From the NCBI GenBank assembly GCA_023432235.1, contig JAEYUX010000033.1, forward strand, positions 1 through 37,950: a stretch of 37,950 bases of DNA, in the 5' to 3' direction. The position numbers were made by a program, and so were the translations under genes. This document shows, one piece after another, positions 15,972-25,051 of the stretch (its first letter is position 1; every line of letters begins with the position of its first letter). A model generated the notes under the pieces. The model was not told where the DNA came from and searched no databases. It was given only the letters and a program-made list of their open reading frames with translations. This stretch comes from Actinomycetes bacterium. GTDB lineage: Bacteria; Actinomycetota; Actinomycetes; Actinomycetales; Demequinaceae.

Positions 15972-17313
15972 GGCGATCCTTCAAGCCATCGAGAATCCAC
16001 GTGGCGGCTTCCGTCACGGTGCCCGAACCTACTGTCATCACCACATCTCCCGGAGACGCAGCCACAACGGCCCGATGCGCCGCATCCTCCAAGGACGATG
16101 CGAGCTCAACGGTAGAGCCGTGCCCCATGTCGATGTGCTCCGCAATCAGCTCCGAGTCGACGCCGGGAATGGGATCCTCTCGGTCACCGTGCACCGGCGC
16201 GAGGATGATCGCCGCATTGTCGATCGACAAGGCCCGCGCAAACTCACGATGCAACGCTTGGGTGCGCGAAAAGAGTGCTGGTTGGAACAAGACGACGAGC
16301 CGTCCACCTCGAGCGGCGCGCGCCGCTGAGATCACCGCGGCGACTTCGGTGGGATGGTGAGCGTAATCGTCGATGACTCGGACCCCAGCCACCTCGCCAC
16401 GCAACTCGAACCGCCGCCCCGTGCCACCGAACGTCGCCATTGCCGCCGCTGCACGGACCGGATCGGCCCCCATCTCAACGACAGCGGCCCACGCCGCAGC
16501 AGCATTGAGTCGATTGTGCGAACCAGGGGTCGGCACTTCGAGCGGTACGTCGAAAGCCTCTCGTATGAGGCGCGTCGGCGTGACAACAACGGTCGCTGTC
16601 GAGGCGTCGTGGCCATAACGGATGACGCGCACGCCAGCGGCCTCTGCCGCATCGCCGACGCGCGCCGCACCGGCGTCGTCCGCGCACACGATGAGAACGC
16701 GCGCCTTCTTGGCAAAACGCACAAATGCGTCCTCCACGGCGTCGAAGCTGCCGTAGAAGTCGAGGTGATCGGGCTCAACGTTGAGGACAATCGCCACGTC
16801 GGTGTCATAGCGGAGGAAAGAGCCGTCTGACTCATCGGCCTCGACAACCGCCTCCCGCGCAGTGCCTCCGTAGCCGCCAGCAACCGCGCCTTCGACACCG
16901 AATACGCGCGCGCCAACGGCATACGACGCATCGATCCCACAGCGGTGAAAGAGGTGCGCGACCATCGCGGAGGTCGTCGTCTTTCCATGTGACCCGGCAA
17001 CCGCGACGAGTCTCTTTCCTTCAAGAGCCCACGCGAGCGCCTCGGAGCGGTGCCACACATCAATGCCGCGTTCTCGGGCGCGGATCAGTTCTTCGTTTGT
17101 CTCGCGCACCGCGCTTGTGATGACTACCCGATCTGCGCCGTCCACGAGATCGGGATCGTGGCCCACCCTGACGTCAACTCCTGCCGATTCGAGGGCCGCG
17201 AAATAGGCGCTTCGCTTACGGTCGGTTCCCGTGACGTCAACGCCGCGAGCGGCGACCAACCGCGCAACGGCGGACATGCCGGAGCCGCCAACGCCAATGA
17301 AATGGAACCTCAT
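15964..17313 (-). CDS. murC: UDP-N-acetylmuramate--L-alanine ligase MurC
   Basis: This 449-residue cytoplasmic ligase adds L-Ala to UDP-MurNAc. The N-terminal UDP-binding domain has FIGVGGSGMSAVARL. The ATP loop is AGSHGKTTTSA (106-116), followed by EADESDGSFL and a C-terminal ligase domain with VIDDYAHHPTEV. All usual motifs are present. The start ATG overlaps the murG stop (ATGA). Confidence 0.97.
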   Translation of the reverse strand: MRFHFIGVGGSGMSAVARLVAARGVDVTGTDRKRSAYFAALESAGVDVRVGHDPDLVDGADRVVITSAVRETNEELIRARERGIDVWHRSEALAWALEGKRLVAVAGSHGKTTTSAMVAHLFHRCGIDASYAVGARVFGVEGAVAGGYGGTAREAVVEADESDGSFLRYDTDVAIVLNVEPDHLDFYGSFDAVEDAFVRFAKKARVLIVCADDAGAARVGDAAEAAGVRVIRYGHDASTATVVVTPTRLIREAFDVPLEVPTPGSHNRLNAAAAWAAVVEMGADPVRAAAAMATFGGTGRRFELRGEVAGVRVIDDYAHHPTEVAAVISAARAARGGRLVVLFQPALFSRTQALHREFARALSIDNAAIILAPVHGDREDPIPGVDSELIAEHIDMGHGSTVELASSLEDAAHRAVVAASPGDVVMTVGSGTVTEAATWILDGLKDRLA

Positions 17314-18425
17314 CCGACGACTCCTTCGGCGAGTGTCGCGAGGCGGGCAGCACCATCGACTATGCCGACCCCTGCGGCGGCGATGCGGGCATGCTCTTGC
17401 ACCTTCCGATCGAGAACGAGCGGCTCGGCCCGCAACTCGAGGGACGTGGCGGTGAGATCGGCGTCATCGAGCACGGTGGCGGCACCGGCGTCGACTGCCT
17501 CGCGTGCATTGAGTGCCTGCTCACCGTTTCCATGCGGCAGGGGGACGTACACGGCGGGGATGCCAAGCGCCGTCACCTCACACACCATGCCCGCTCCCGC
17601 TCGGCACACCACAGCGTCGGCCGCAGCAAAAGCTGCGTCCATGTCATGAACGTATTCACGCACCACGTACTGATCGCGCATGAGAGCAGGCAAGTTGCCG
17701 CGAGCGCGCTCGGCGCCGTCCGACTTTCCTCGACCCGTGATGTGGAGGACATGGATTCCGTGCCCCACGAGCGTCTCAACTGCCTCGGCAACAGCCGCAT
17801 TGAGGCTCGCGGCACCGGTGGAGCCGCCCGTCACAAGCAGCGTGGGCGCATCATCAGGCCAGCCCCACGTTGCGCGCGAGATGCGCCGAATGTCTGGGCC
17901 GGCGACGGGGTCGCTCAAGCGCGCCGCAAGATCGGTGATCGCATAACGCAACGGCAGACCGGTGTGAATTGCTCCCGGAAGCGGGGTGTCCTTGAAGGTG
18001 ACCGCCACCGTTGCCGCGTGCCGCGCACCCAGCCGGTTCGCCAAGCCCGGCTTCGCATTGCCTTCGTGGACAATGACGGGCACTCCCCGTCTGCGCGCCG
18101 CAAGGTACGCGGGAGTCGACACGTAACCGCCAAAGCCGATGACTGCGTCGGCCCTCACCGCGTCGATCGCGCGACGCGCTGCCCGCACTGCCGCCCGCAA
18201 GCGGAACGGAAATCTCAGCGCCGCCACGGAAGGCCTGCGGGGAAATGGCACCCGCGGCACCACGTGCATGGGGAGCCCCGCAAGCGGAACGAGCTCCGAC
18301 TCAAGGCCTTCCGCCGTGCCGAGCACGGCGACATCGTGGCCCCGGTTGATCAGTTCCTCAGCCGTTGCCAGCAACGGATTCACGTGACCGGCGGTACCGC
18401 CGCCCGCAAGCAAGAATCTAGCCAT
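17310..18425 (-). CDS. murG: Lipid II synthase MurG (UDP-GlcNAc transferase)
   Basis: This 371-residue peripheral membrane glycosyltransferase (GT-B fold) adds GlcNAc to lipid I to give lipid II. The N-terminal glycine loop is GGGTAGHVNP (8-17). The second loop is TGGSTGAASLNAAV, and AVVCRAGAGMVCEVTALGIP with VPLPHGNGEQALNA forms the donor site. The start ATG at 18425 lies inside the ftsW end (8-base overlap), so coupling is likely. Confidence 0.97.
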   Translation of the reverse strand: MARFLLAGGGTAGHVNPLLATAEELINRGHDVAVLGTAEGLESELVPLAGLPMHVVPRVPFPRRPSVAALRFPFRLRAAVRAARRAIDAVRADAVIGFGGYVSTPAYLAARRRGVPVIVHEGNAKPGLANRLGARHAATVAVTFKDTPLPGAIHTGLPLRYAITDLAARLSDPVAGPDIRRISRATWGWPDDAPTLLVTGGSTGAASLNAAVAEAVETLVGHGIHVLHITGRGKSDGAERARGNLPALMRDQYVVREYVHDMDAAFAAADAVVCRAGAGMVCEVTALGIPAVYVPLPHGNGEQALNAREAVDAGAATVLDDADLTATSLELRAEPLVLDRKVQEHARIAAAGVGIVDGAARLATLAEGVVG

Positions 18426-19629
18426 GGTTGCTCCTCGCCATCACCGCGAGTGAGCGACGCATGACGCTCGGGCGTGCGTTAAAGGCCTCACGTGCGCCAG
18501 GCTCGGTGCGCGCGAGTGCCATGAGCACACCGATTCCAGCCAGAGACATGATGAGCGACGAGCCACCGGACGAGACAAGTGGCAACGGCACACCCGTCAC
18601 GGGCAGCAACTCAAGCACAACGGCAATGTTGATGAACGCCTGTCCCACGATCCAGGCACCAATGGAACCGGCAACAATCTGCGCGAAAGGATCGCGGTGG
18701 CGCCGCACGATGCGGTGGACTGCCACCGCCATTAGCGTGAACGCGAGCAACACGAGCAAGGTGCCAATGAGGCCCCACTCCTCGCCGAGGATCGCGAAGA
18801 TGAAGTCGTTGTCCGCAGCAGGAAGATAGCCCCACTTCTCGCGGCTCATTCCAGGCCCGAGCCCCCACAAGCCTCCCGAAGCAAGTGCCCACGTGCCATG
18901 TGTCGTTTGCAGACAGTCTCCTTGGACGTCGCAGGCCGCCGGATTGAGCCACACATTGATGCGCGCTGAGCGGGTGGAACCGTCGGCAATGAGCGCAAGC
19001 GCCCCTACAACGAGCCCCGCGGCGCCAAGAGCGAAGAACCGCAGTGGGAGGCCCGCCACCCAGTACGCGGCGGCGACAACGAGGCACAGCACCACGGCGG
19101 TACCCATGTCACGCCCGGCAAGCACGAGGAGCAACACGACGCCCGCAACGATGCCGCCGGGCACAAAGATTCGTCGCACCGTTGTCAGCTCGTGACGGAA
19201 CATCGCGAGCACCGCTCCTAAGTACAGGGCGAGACCGAGTTTTGCGATCTCGGACGGCTGCACGGTGATGGGGCCAATAGGCAGCCAGTTCTTGTTACCG
19301 CCCACCGCAACGCCGCGGAAGTACACCGCGACAAGAAGGACGATCGACGTGACGAGGATAAACGGGCCGGCGCGCTTGAGGCCCTTCACCGAGAACCTCG
19401 ACAAGATGGCGAGGCCCACCGTGCCAACGGCGAGCGCGATCACTTGGATGAGGAATAGCGTCCACGCGTTGCCGTCGCGCTGGCGAATCGACAAGATCGA
19501 CGTGCTCGACAGCACAACGGCGAGGCCGACAAGAAGCAGGATTCCGGTGGCCGCCATCAGCAAGTAGTAACTTGCCACGGGCGAGCGCCACGCGGTGGAG
19601 AAGGTGGTGCGCGGACTTGTCTGCGTCAC
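18418..19629 (-). CDS. ftsW: SEDS peptidoglycan polymerase FtsW
   Basis: This polytopic membrane protein of 403 residues polymerises septal glycan from lipid II together with FtsI. About ten hydrophobic segments are visible. The SEDS motifs are GGNKNWLPIGP, QPSEIAKLGL, and KWGYLPAADNDFIFAILGEE with the presumed catalytic D275 in NDF. Two cysteines in the large extracytoplasmic loop (C233, C239) could form a disulfide. The protein ends in a basic cytoplasmic tail. The start is GTG at 19629 after AGGAGGG, which overlaps the murD stop. I assign FtsW rather than RodA from its place in the cluster. Confidence 0.96.
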   Translation of the reverse strand: MTQTSPRTTFSTAWRSPVASYYLLMAATGILLLVGLAVVLSSTSILSIRQRDGNAWTLFLIQVIALAVGTVGLAILSRFSVKGLKRAGPFILVTSIVLLVAVYFRGVAVGGNKNWLPIGPITVQPSEIAKLGLALYLGAVLAMFRHELTTVRRIFVPGGIVAGVVLLLVLAGRDMGTAVVLCLVVAAAYWVAGLPLRFFALGAAGLVVGALALIADGSTRSARINVWLNPAACDVQGDCLQTTHGTWALASGGLWGLGPGMSREKWGYLPAADNDFIFAILGEEWGLIGTLLVLLAFTLMAVAVHRIVRRHRDPFAQIVAGSIGAWIVGQAFINIAVVLELLPVTGVPLPLVSSGGSSLIMSLAGIGVLMALARTEPGAREAFNARPSVMRRSLAVMARSNHG

Positions 19630-19638
19630 ATCACCCTC

Positions 19639-21036
19639 CTAGAGCGACTCCACCTCCACAGCGAAGGCTCTTCCTCGGTCCGCGTAACTACGGAACTGGT
19701 CCATCGACGCACATGCTGGTGACAGCAACACCGTGTCGCCAGCTCGAGCGAGCCGGCGCGCAGCCGCCACCGCGTCTTGCATCACAGTCTCTCCCGGCTC
19801 GATGCGCTCAACGGGTATCTCGGCGGCGTGTTCGCTGAGGGAACTCGCAAGCGGCTCCGGGTCCACCCCGATGAGAACAACTCCACGCAGCTGCGCGCGG
19901 ATGTCCGCAATGAGAGCGTCGAAGGATTGACCCTTGGCGAGCCCACCCGCGATCCACACGACGGACTGCGGCGCGCGGCCCCCAAAAGCGGCGAGCGCGG
20001 CATGCGCGTTCGTCGCCTTTGAATCGTCGACGTAATCGACATCGTCAAGCCTGCGCACAAAGGCCGTGCGATGCGCATCGAGGCCGAAAGAGCGCAAACC
20101 GTCACGCACGGCGCGCGGCTCGATGCCCACGGCGCGCGCCAAGGCCGCCGCGCTGAGGGCGTTCGTCACGAGATACGGCGGCACGTCGCCCGCCACAAGA
20201 TGCTTGAGGTCGGAGATCTCGGCGAGCTCATGGGCCGTTGAGTGCCGCTGCTCGTGAAATGCCCGGTCAACAAGCACGCCGTCAACAACGCCGAACTGCG
20301 ACACCGCTGGTGCGCCGATCGTGACGCCGATCGCACGGCACCCCTCGACAACGTCGGCGTCTTCCACCATCGCCTCAACGCGGCGATCCGCTGCGGGGTA
20401 CACGCACGCAACCCGCACCCTCTCGTACACGCGCGCCTTGTCGGCCCGATACGCCTCAACCGATCCATGCCAATCGACATGGTCGGTATCTGCATTGAGG
20501 CACACGGCGGCCGCGGGCGACAGCGTGGTGGTGAAGTGAAGTTGGAGGGAGGCGATCTCGACGGCGAGGAGATCATGGTCCTCACGGGCGGCCGTGATGA
20601 CGGGGTTGCCCATGTTGCCGCATATCGAGACGTCACGACCTGCCGCAGCAGCGATCGCGCCCACCATCTGCGTCGTCGTTGTCTTGCCATTCGTGCCGGT
20701 GATGAGCACCCACGGGACATCGTGGGTCCGCACCCGCCACGCGAACTCCATCTCCGACCAAATCGGCAGTCCCGCACTCTCGCAGGCGAGCACATCAGCT
20801 GAATGCGGCGCGTAGCCGGCAGACGCCATCACGGCATCGAAGCCGCTGAGGTCGACGCCGTCGAGCGATACGTGGTCGGCCCCGCCACCGCCGTCAACCG
20901 TCACGTATGCGGCGCCGATCTCGTCGAGCGCCTTCACCGCCGAGGTTCCGGCCACGCCCAAGCCGAGGACAATGAGGCTCTTACCTGCGAGGTGAGCCCC
21001 AGCGTCGGCAATGTCGGGCGACGCGATGTCAGTCAT
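19639..21036 (-). CDS. murD: UDP-MurNAc-L-alanine--D-glutamate ligase MurD
   Basis: This 465-residue cytoplasmic ligase adds D-Glu. The N-terminal domain has LIVLGLGVAGTSAVKAL, the ATP loop is GTNGKTTTTQM (114-124), and YVDDSKATNAHAALAA lies in the C-terminal part. I chose ATG at 21036, whose A is also the last base of the mraY stop (TAATG). The frame is open upstream to 21066, but that part lies within mraY. Confidence 0.96.
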   Translation of the reverse strand: MTDIASPDIADAGAHLAGKSLIVLGLGVAGTSAVKALDEIGAAYVTVDGGGGADHVSLDGVDLSGFDAVMASAGYAPHSADVLACESAGLPIWSEMEFAWRVRTHDVPWVLITGTNGKTTTTQMVGAIAAAAGRDVSICGNMGNPVITAAREDHDLLAVEIASLQLHFTTTLSPAAAVCLNADTDHVDWHGSVEAYRADKARVYERVRVACVYPAADRRVEAMVEDADVVEGCRAIGVTIGAPAVSQFGVVDGVLVDRAFHEQRHSTAHELAEISDLKHLVAGDVPPYLVTNALSAAALARAVGIEPRAVRDGLRSFGLDAHRTAFVRRLDDVDYVDDSKATNAHAALAAFGGRAPQSVVWIAGGLAKGQSFDALIADIRAQLRGVVLIGVDPEPLASSLSEHAAEIPVERIEPGETVMQDAVAAARRLARAGDTVLLSPACASMDQFRSYADRGRAFAVEVESL

Positions 21037-22136
21037 TAGCCGCCCGGACCCAAGCTGGCGACCCATTCGGCGTAGAACAAGCCCATACCCGCACCCGTGA
21101 AGAGGATCGCGATGATCCAGAACCGGGTGACGATCGTGACCTCACCCCAGCCGAGCAATTCGAAATGATGATGCAGTGGCGCCATCTTGAAGACGCGTTT
21201 ACCGCGCGAAATCTTGAAGAAGCCGATCTGGATCACCGAGCTCAGGACGATGATGACGAAGAGGCCGCCGATGATCCCGCCAAGGATTTCGGTGCGCGTC
21301 ACGATCGTCATACCGGCGATGGCGCCACCGAGAGCAAGAGACCCCGTGTCGCCCATGAAGATCTTGGCCGGAGACGCGTTCCACCAGAGAAAGCCCAGGC
21401 AAGCGCCCGCAATTGCCGCGGCAAGGATCGCCATGTCGCGCGGGTCACGGACTTCATAACAGGTCGCCGGGTCCGTGTTATTCACTCCGCAGAGTTGGTT
21501 TGTCTGCCAGATGCCGACGAGGACGTAAGCGCCAAAGAAGATGAGCGCGGCGCCAGTGGCCAGCCCGTCGAGGCCGTCGGTGAGGTTGACGGCGTTTGAC
21601 CACGACGTAATGAGGAAGTTCGACCAGAGGATGAAGAGGATGATGCCGAGCGCCGGTCCCCACATCGCGAGGTCAAGGGCAGTGTCGCGCAGAAAAGAGA
21701 CGGCCTGGGACGCGGGAAAGACGCCTTGATCGTCAGGAAACTTCAAGGCAAGCACGGAGAACGTGATGCCGACGCCTGCCTGCAGCACGATCTTCCAGCG
21801 TGCGTTGAGCCCGAGCGAACGTTCGCGCGTGATCTTGATGCCGTCGTCGAGAAAGCCCACGAGCCCAAGGCCGAGCATGAGCCCAACAACGAGGACGGAC
21901 GAGACATTGGGCGTGCGATCCGTGAGGAGATTTGCGAGAAGCCAACCAAAGACGGTGGCAAGGATGATGACGACGCCGCCCATCGTGGGCGTTCCGCGCT
22001 TCGTGTGGTGCGACGCAGGGCCGTCGTGGCGGATGAACTGCCCGAACTGACGCTTCGTGAGATAGCGAATCACCCACGGCGTACCCAGGAGGGCCACCAG
22101 GAGGGAGATGCCTCCCGCGAATACGACCGCCCTCAT
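21036..22136 (-). CDS. mraY: Phospho-MurNAc-pentapeptide transferase MraY
   Basis: This 366-residue integral membrane enzyme makes lipid I from UDP-MurNAc-pentapeptide and undecaprenyl phosphate. About ten transmembrane segments are visible. Active-site motifs are GFLDDGIK with D97 and D98, NAVNLTDGLDG (181-191), the later MGDTGSLALGG, and PLHHHFELLGW near the C terminus. The start ATG overlaps the murF stop (ATGA). Confidence 0.98.
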   Translation of the reverse strand: MRAVVFAGGISLLVALLGTPWVIRYLTKRQFGQFIRHDGPASHHTKRGTPTMGGVVIILATVFGWLLANLLTDRTPNVSSVLVVGLMLGLGLVGFLDDGIKITRERSLGLNARWKIVLQAGVGITFSVLALKFPDDQGVFPASQAVSFLRDTALDLAMWGPALGIILFILWSNFLITSWSNAVNLTDGLDGLATGAALIFFGAYVLVGIWQTNQLCGVNNTDPATCYEVRDPRDMAILAAAIAGACLGFLWWNASPAKIFMGDTGSLALGGAIAGMTIVTRTEILGGIIGGLFVIIVLSSVIQIGFFKISRGKRVFKMAPLHHHFELLGWGEVTIVTRFWIIAILFTGAGMGLFYAEWVASLGPGG

Positions 22137-23488
22137 CGGGCCTCCTTTGTCAGGTCGTCAGCGAGGCGCCACAACCCGGTGCCGTTCGAGCCCTTGACGA
22201 GGACGGTGTCACCAGGAGCGACGCGGTCCGCCAAGAATGCGCGGGCCTCGTCAATGGTAGCGACGAAGGCCGCCTCGTCTCCCCACGACCCTTCCCGCAC
22301 TGCCGACACGTAGGCCGCTCTCGCGCCCGCGCCAACAACAAGCAAATGATCGATGCCAAGACGCACTGCGTCGATACCGATCTCTTCGTGCGCAGCGAGC
22401 GAGGCATCACCCATCTCGCGCATCTCGCCCACGACCGCCCACGTCACTCCCCCATCCGCGACGGCGCGCAATGCGCGGAAGGCGGCCTTCATCGACTCGG
22501 GGGAGGCGTTGTAAGCGTCGTCGAGGATCGTCACACCATCAGAGCGTTCGGTGAGGGCCATTCGGTGGGCGCTCAGCGGACCGGCGGCGCTGACTGCGCT
22601 GGCCGCCTCTTGGGCTCCAAGACCACACTCCCGCGCAACCGCGTACGCCGCGAGGCCATTGACCGCGTGGTGATCGCCCACGAGCGTCATCGCGATGTGG
22701 GCGCCATCGACATCAAAGTGCGCGCGGCCTGCCTCGACGTGGCGGCCCTTCGCGCTCACATCTGCCTCGCCAAAGCCGAAGGTCACCGTGCGCGGAGCGC
22801 GCCCTGCCATTGCCGCAACGCGAGCGTCGTCCGCATTGAGAATGCCGACGCCACCAGGGATGACGCCGTCAAGGATCGTTGCCTTCTCTTCGGTCAGCGC
22901 CTCGAGCGAGCCATAGCCAGCGGCGTGGGCGCTGCCCACCATGAGGACAACGGCAATATCGAGCGGTGCGATCGAGGTGAGGTACGCGATGTCACCAGGG
23001 GCTGACGCACCCATTTCGAGAATGAGGTGGCGCGTCGCTGGACCGGCTTTCAGCACCGTGAGCGGCAGGCCGATCTCGTTGTTGTAGCTCCCAACCGGCG
23101 CGATGGCGTCGGGAAGCACCTGGGCAAGGATGTCCTTCGTGCTTGTCTTCCCGTTCGAGCCAGTAATGCCGATGACCGTGAGGTCACCTTCGAGCCGCAA
23201 CGCCGCGACATAAGCGCGGGCCATGTCACCGAGCGCACGGGTCACGTCGTCGACAAGGATGTGGGGACCGTCAACGGGACGCGAGACGAGGAGCAATGTC
23301 GCACCAGCGTCCAGCGCAGCGCCAGTGAAGTCATGACCGTCCACGCGCTCGCCGACAAAGGCGGCATACAGCGAACCAGCCGTAACCTCGCGAGTGTCCT
23401 TGACGACCGACGTCACCTGAGTGTCGACGTCAGCGGCTAGCTGCCCGCCAACGGCGTTCGCAATCCACTGTGCGGTGAGCGCCCTCAC
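22133..23488 (-). CDS. murF: UDP-MurNAc-tripeptide--D-alanyl-D-alanine ligase MurF
   Basis: This 451-residue cytoplasmic ligase adds D-Ala-D-Ala to the tripeptide. The ATP loop is GITGSNGKTSTKD (107-119). SYNNEIGLPLTVL is the family-typical stretch in the middle domain, and LDDAYNASPESMKAA begins the C-terminal domain. The start is GTG, overlapping the murE stop (GTGA). Confidence 0.97.
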   Translation of the reverse strand: MRALTAQWIANAVGGQLAADVDTQVTSVVKDTREVTAGSLYAAFVGERVDGHDFTGAALDAGATLLLVSRPVDGPHILVDDVTRALGDMARAYVAALRLEGDLTVIGITGSNGKTSTKDILAQVLPDAIAPVGSYNNEIGLPLTVLKAGPATRHLILEMGASAPGDIAYLTSIAPLDIAVVLMVGSAHAAGYGSLEALTEEKATILDGVIPGGVGILNADDARVAAMAGRAPRTVTFGFGEADVSAKGRHVEAGRAHFDVDGAHIAMTLVGDHHAVNGLAAYAVARECGLGAQEAASAVSAAGPLSAHRMALTERSDGVTILDDAYNASPESMKAAFRALRAVADGGVTWAVVGEMREMGDASLAAHEEIGIDAVRLGIDHLLVVGAGARAAYVSAVREGSWGDEAAFVATIDEARAFLADRVAPGDTVLVKGSNGTGLWRLADDLTKEAR

Positions 23489-25050
23489 GCCTTTGCCTCG
23501 CGCTCAGCGACGATCTCTCTGTGAGCGGCGAGATACGCGTCGCGATCGTTGTAGCGGTAGAACACCCCGGCAACCTCCTGAGTTGGCTCATGGCCCTTGC
23601 CAGTGACGATCACGGTGTCGCCAACCTGGCCCAGCCGTAAACCATAGGCGACTGCGGCTGCGCGCGGCTCGACTTCATGCACGTCTTTGAGGTCGGGGCG
23701 CACCTTCTCAATCCCCTTCCGGATCGCGGCGCGAATGGCGGCGGGCTCTTCCGAACGCGGGTTCTCATCGGTCAACACAATGACATCCGCAAGGCGCGCG
23801 GCGATCTCTCCCATGACAGGACGCTTGCCTTGATCGCGGTCACCATCGGAACCAAAGATCAAGATGAGCCTTCCTGGAGTGATGGGCCGCACCCCTTCAA
23901 GAGCGAGCGTGAGCGCATCGGGAGTGTGGGCGTAGTCGACGATCGCGAGGGGATCCAAATCGGAACGCTCAATGATCCGCTCCATACGGCCGGGCACGCC
24001 ATGCGCGGTGCGAACACCCTCAATTGCGAGGTCGAGCGGAACACCCGCCGCATGGGCAGCGACAATGGCGACCGCAGCATTTGACACGTTGACGAGGCCC
24101 GGCAGCGGGCTGAAAGCGGCGTGCTTGCTCCCGTCCGGGGCGATGAGCGTGAAACTCGAACCCACGCCGTCCAAACCAACGTCGGCGTCGGCCACGTTCC
24201 AATCCGCGCGCGGCGATTCGGGACGCGTCGCCACCGTCTCAATCGGAATTTGCGCCTCACGCGCAAACGACTGCGTCCATTCGTCGTCAATGCAGACAAC
24301 GCCGCGCTTGGCCCGGCCTGGCTCAAACAACCGCGCCTTCGCCCTCAGGTACTCCTCCATCGTGTGATGGAAGTCAAGGTGATCCCACTGGAGATTGGTA
24401 AAGACGGCCACCTCGAACTGAGCGCCAGCAATGCGGTCAAGAGCCGCCGCATGCGAGCTCACTTCCGTTACGGCGGCCGTCACGCCCTCCTCACGCATCC
24501 GTGCGAGCAGTCCATGCAACACGGGCGCCTCAACGGTGGTGCGCGGCGACTCAATCGCCTCGTCCTTCACGCGCAATTCGACGGTGCCCATGATGCCGCG
24601 GTGCGCGTGGACCTGGGCGAGCGCATGCTCGATGAAGTAACTCGTTGTCGTCTTGCCATTGGTGCCGGTGACGCCCACAAAGGTGAGGTGGCGCGACGGG
24701 TGGCCGTAGATGGCCGCCGCAGCACGTCCCATCACATCGCGCTCACCTGACTCAATGACCACCACGGGCACAGCGATGCCTGCGGCACGGACAAGCGCGT
24801 GTCCGGCATGGTCGGTGAGGATCGCTGCAGCCCCCGCGTCAACAGCACTCTGGGCGAAGTGCGCGCCGTGACGGACGAGTCCCGCGTAGGCACCAAATAG
24901 GTCACCAGGCTGCACTGCGCGAGAGTCAACACTCGCACCCGTGATCGTGACATCTGCCCCGTCAAGCGCAGACACATCGATTCCTGCGTCGGCAAGGACT
25001 GCTGTCAGGGCGATCGGCGTGACCCGTGCGGGCCGCAACGCCATATCCAT
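23485..25050 (-). CDS. murE: UDP-MurNAc-dipeptide ligase MurE (third-position amino acid)
   Basis: This 521-residue cytoplasmic ligase adds the diamino acid at stem position 3. The ATP loop is GTNGKTTTSYF (129-139) and NLQWDHLDFHHT lies in the middle domain. The substrate-recognition motif reads TDENPRSEEP (E429-N-P-R432), whereas meso-diaminopimelate enzymes have DNPR. The arginine that contacts diaminopimelate is kept but the preceding aspartate is glutamate. Many Micrococcales use L-ornithine or L-lysine instead, so I leave the substrate open. ATG at 25050 lies one base past the ftsI stop, after GGGAG; a second ATG at 25044 is possible. Confidence 0.95.
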   Translation of the reverse strand: MDMALRPARVTPIALTAVLADAGIDVSALDGADVTITGASVDSRAVQPGDLFGAYAGLVRHGAHFAQSAVDAGAAAILTDHAGHALVRAAGIAVPVVVIESGERDVMGRAAAAIYGHPSRHLTFVGVTGTNGKTTTSYFIEHALAQVHAHRGIMGTVELRVKDEAIESPRTTVEAPVLHGLLARMREEGVTAAVTEVSSHAAALDRIAGAQFEVAVFTNLQWDHLDFHHTMEEYLRAKARLFEPGRAKRGVVCIDDEWTQSFAREAQIPIETVATRPESPRADWNVADADVGLDGVGSSFTLIAPDGSKHAAFSPLPGLVNVSNAAVAIVAAHAAGVPLDLAIEGVRTAHGVPGRMERIIERSDLDPLAIVDYAHTPDALTLALEGVRPITPGRLILIFGSDGDRDQGKRPVMGEIAARLADVIVLTDENPRSEEPAAIRAAIRKGIEKVRPDLKDVHEVEPRAAAVAYGLRLGQVGDTVIVTGKGHEPTQEVAGVFYRYNDRDAYLAAHREIVAEREAKA

Positions 25051-25051
25051 G

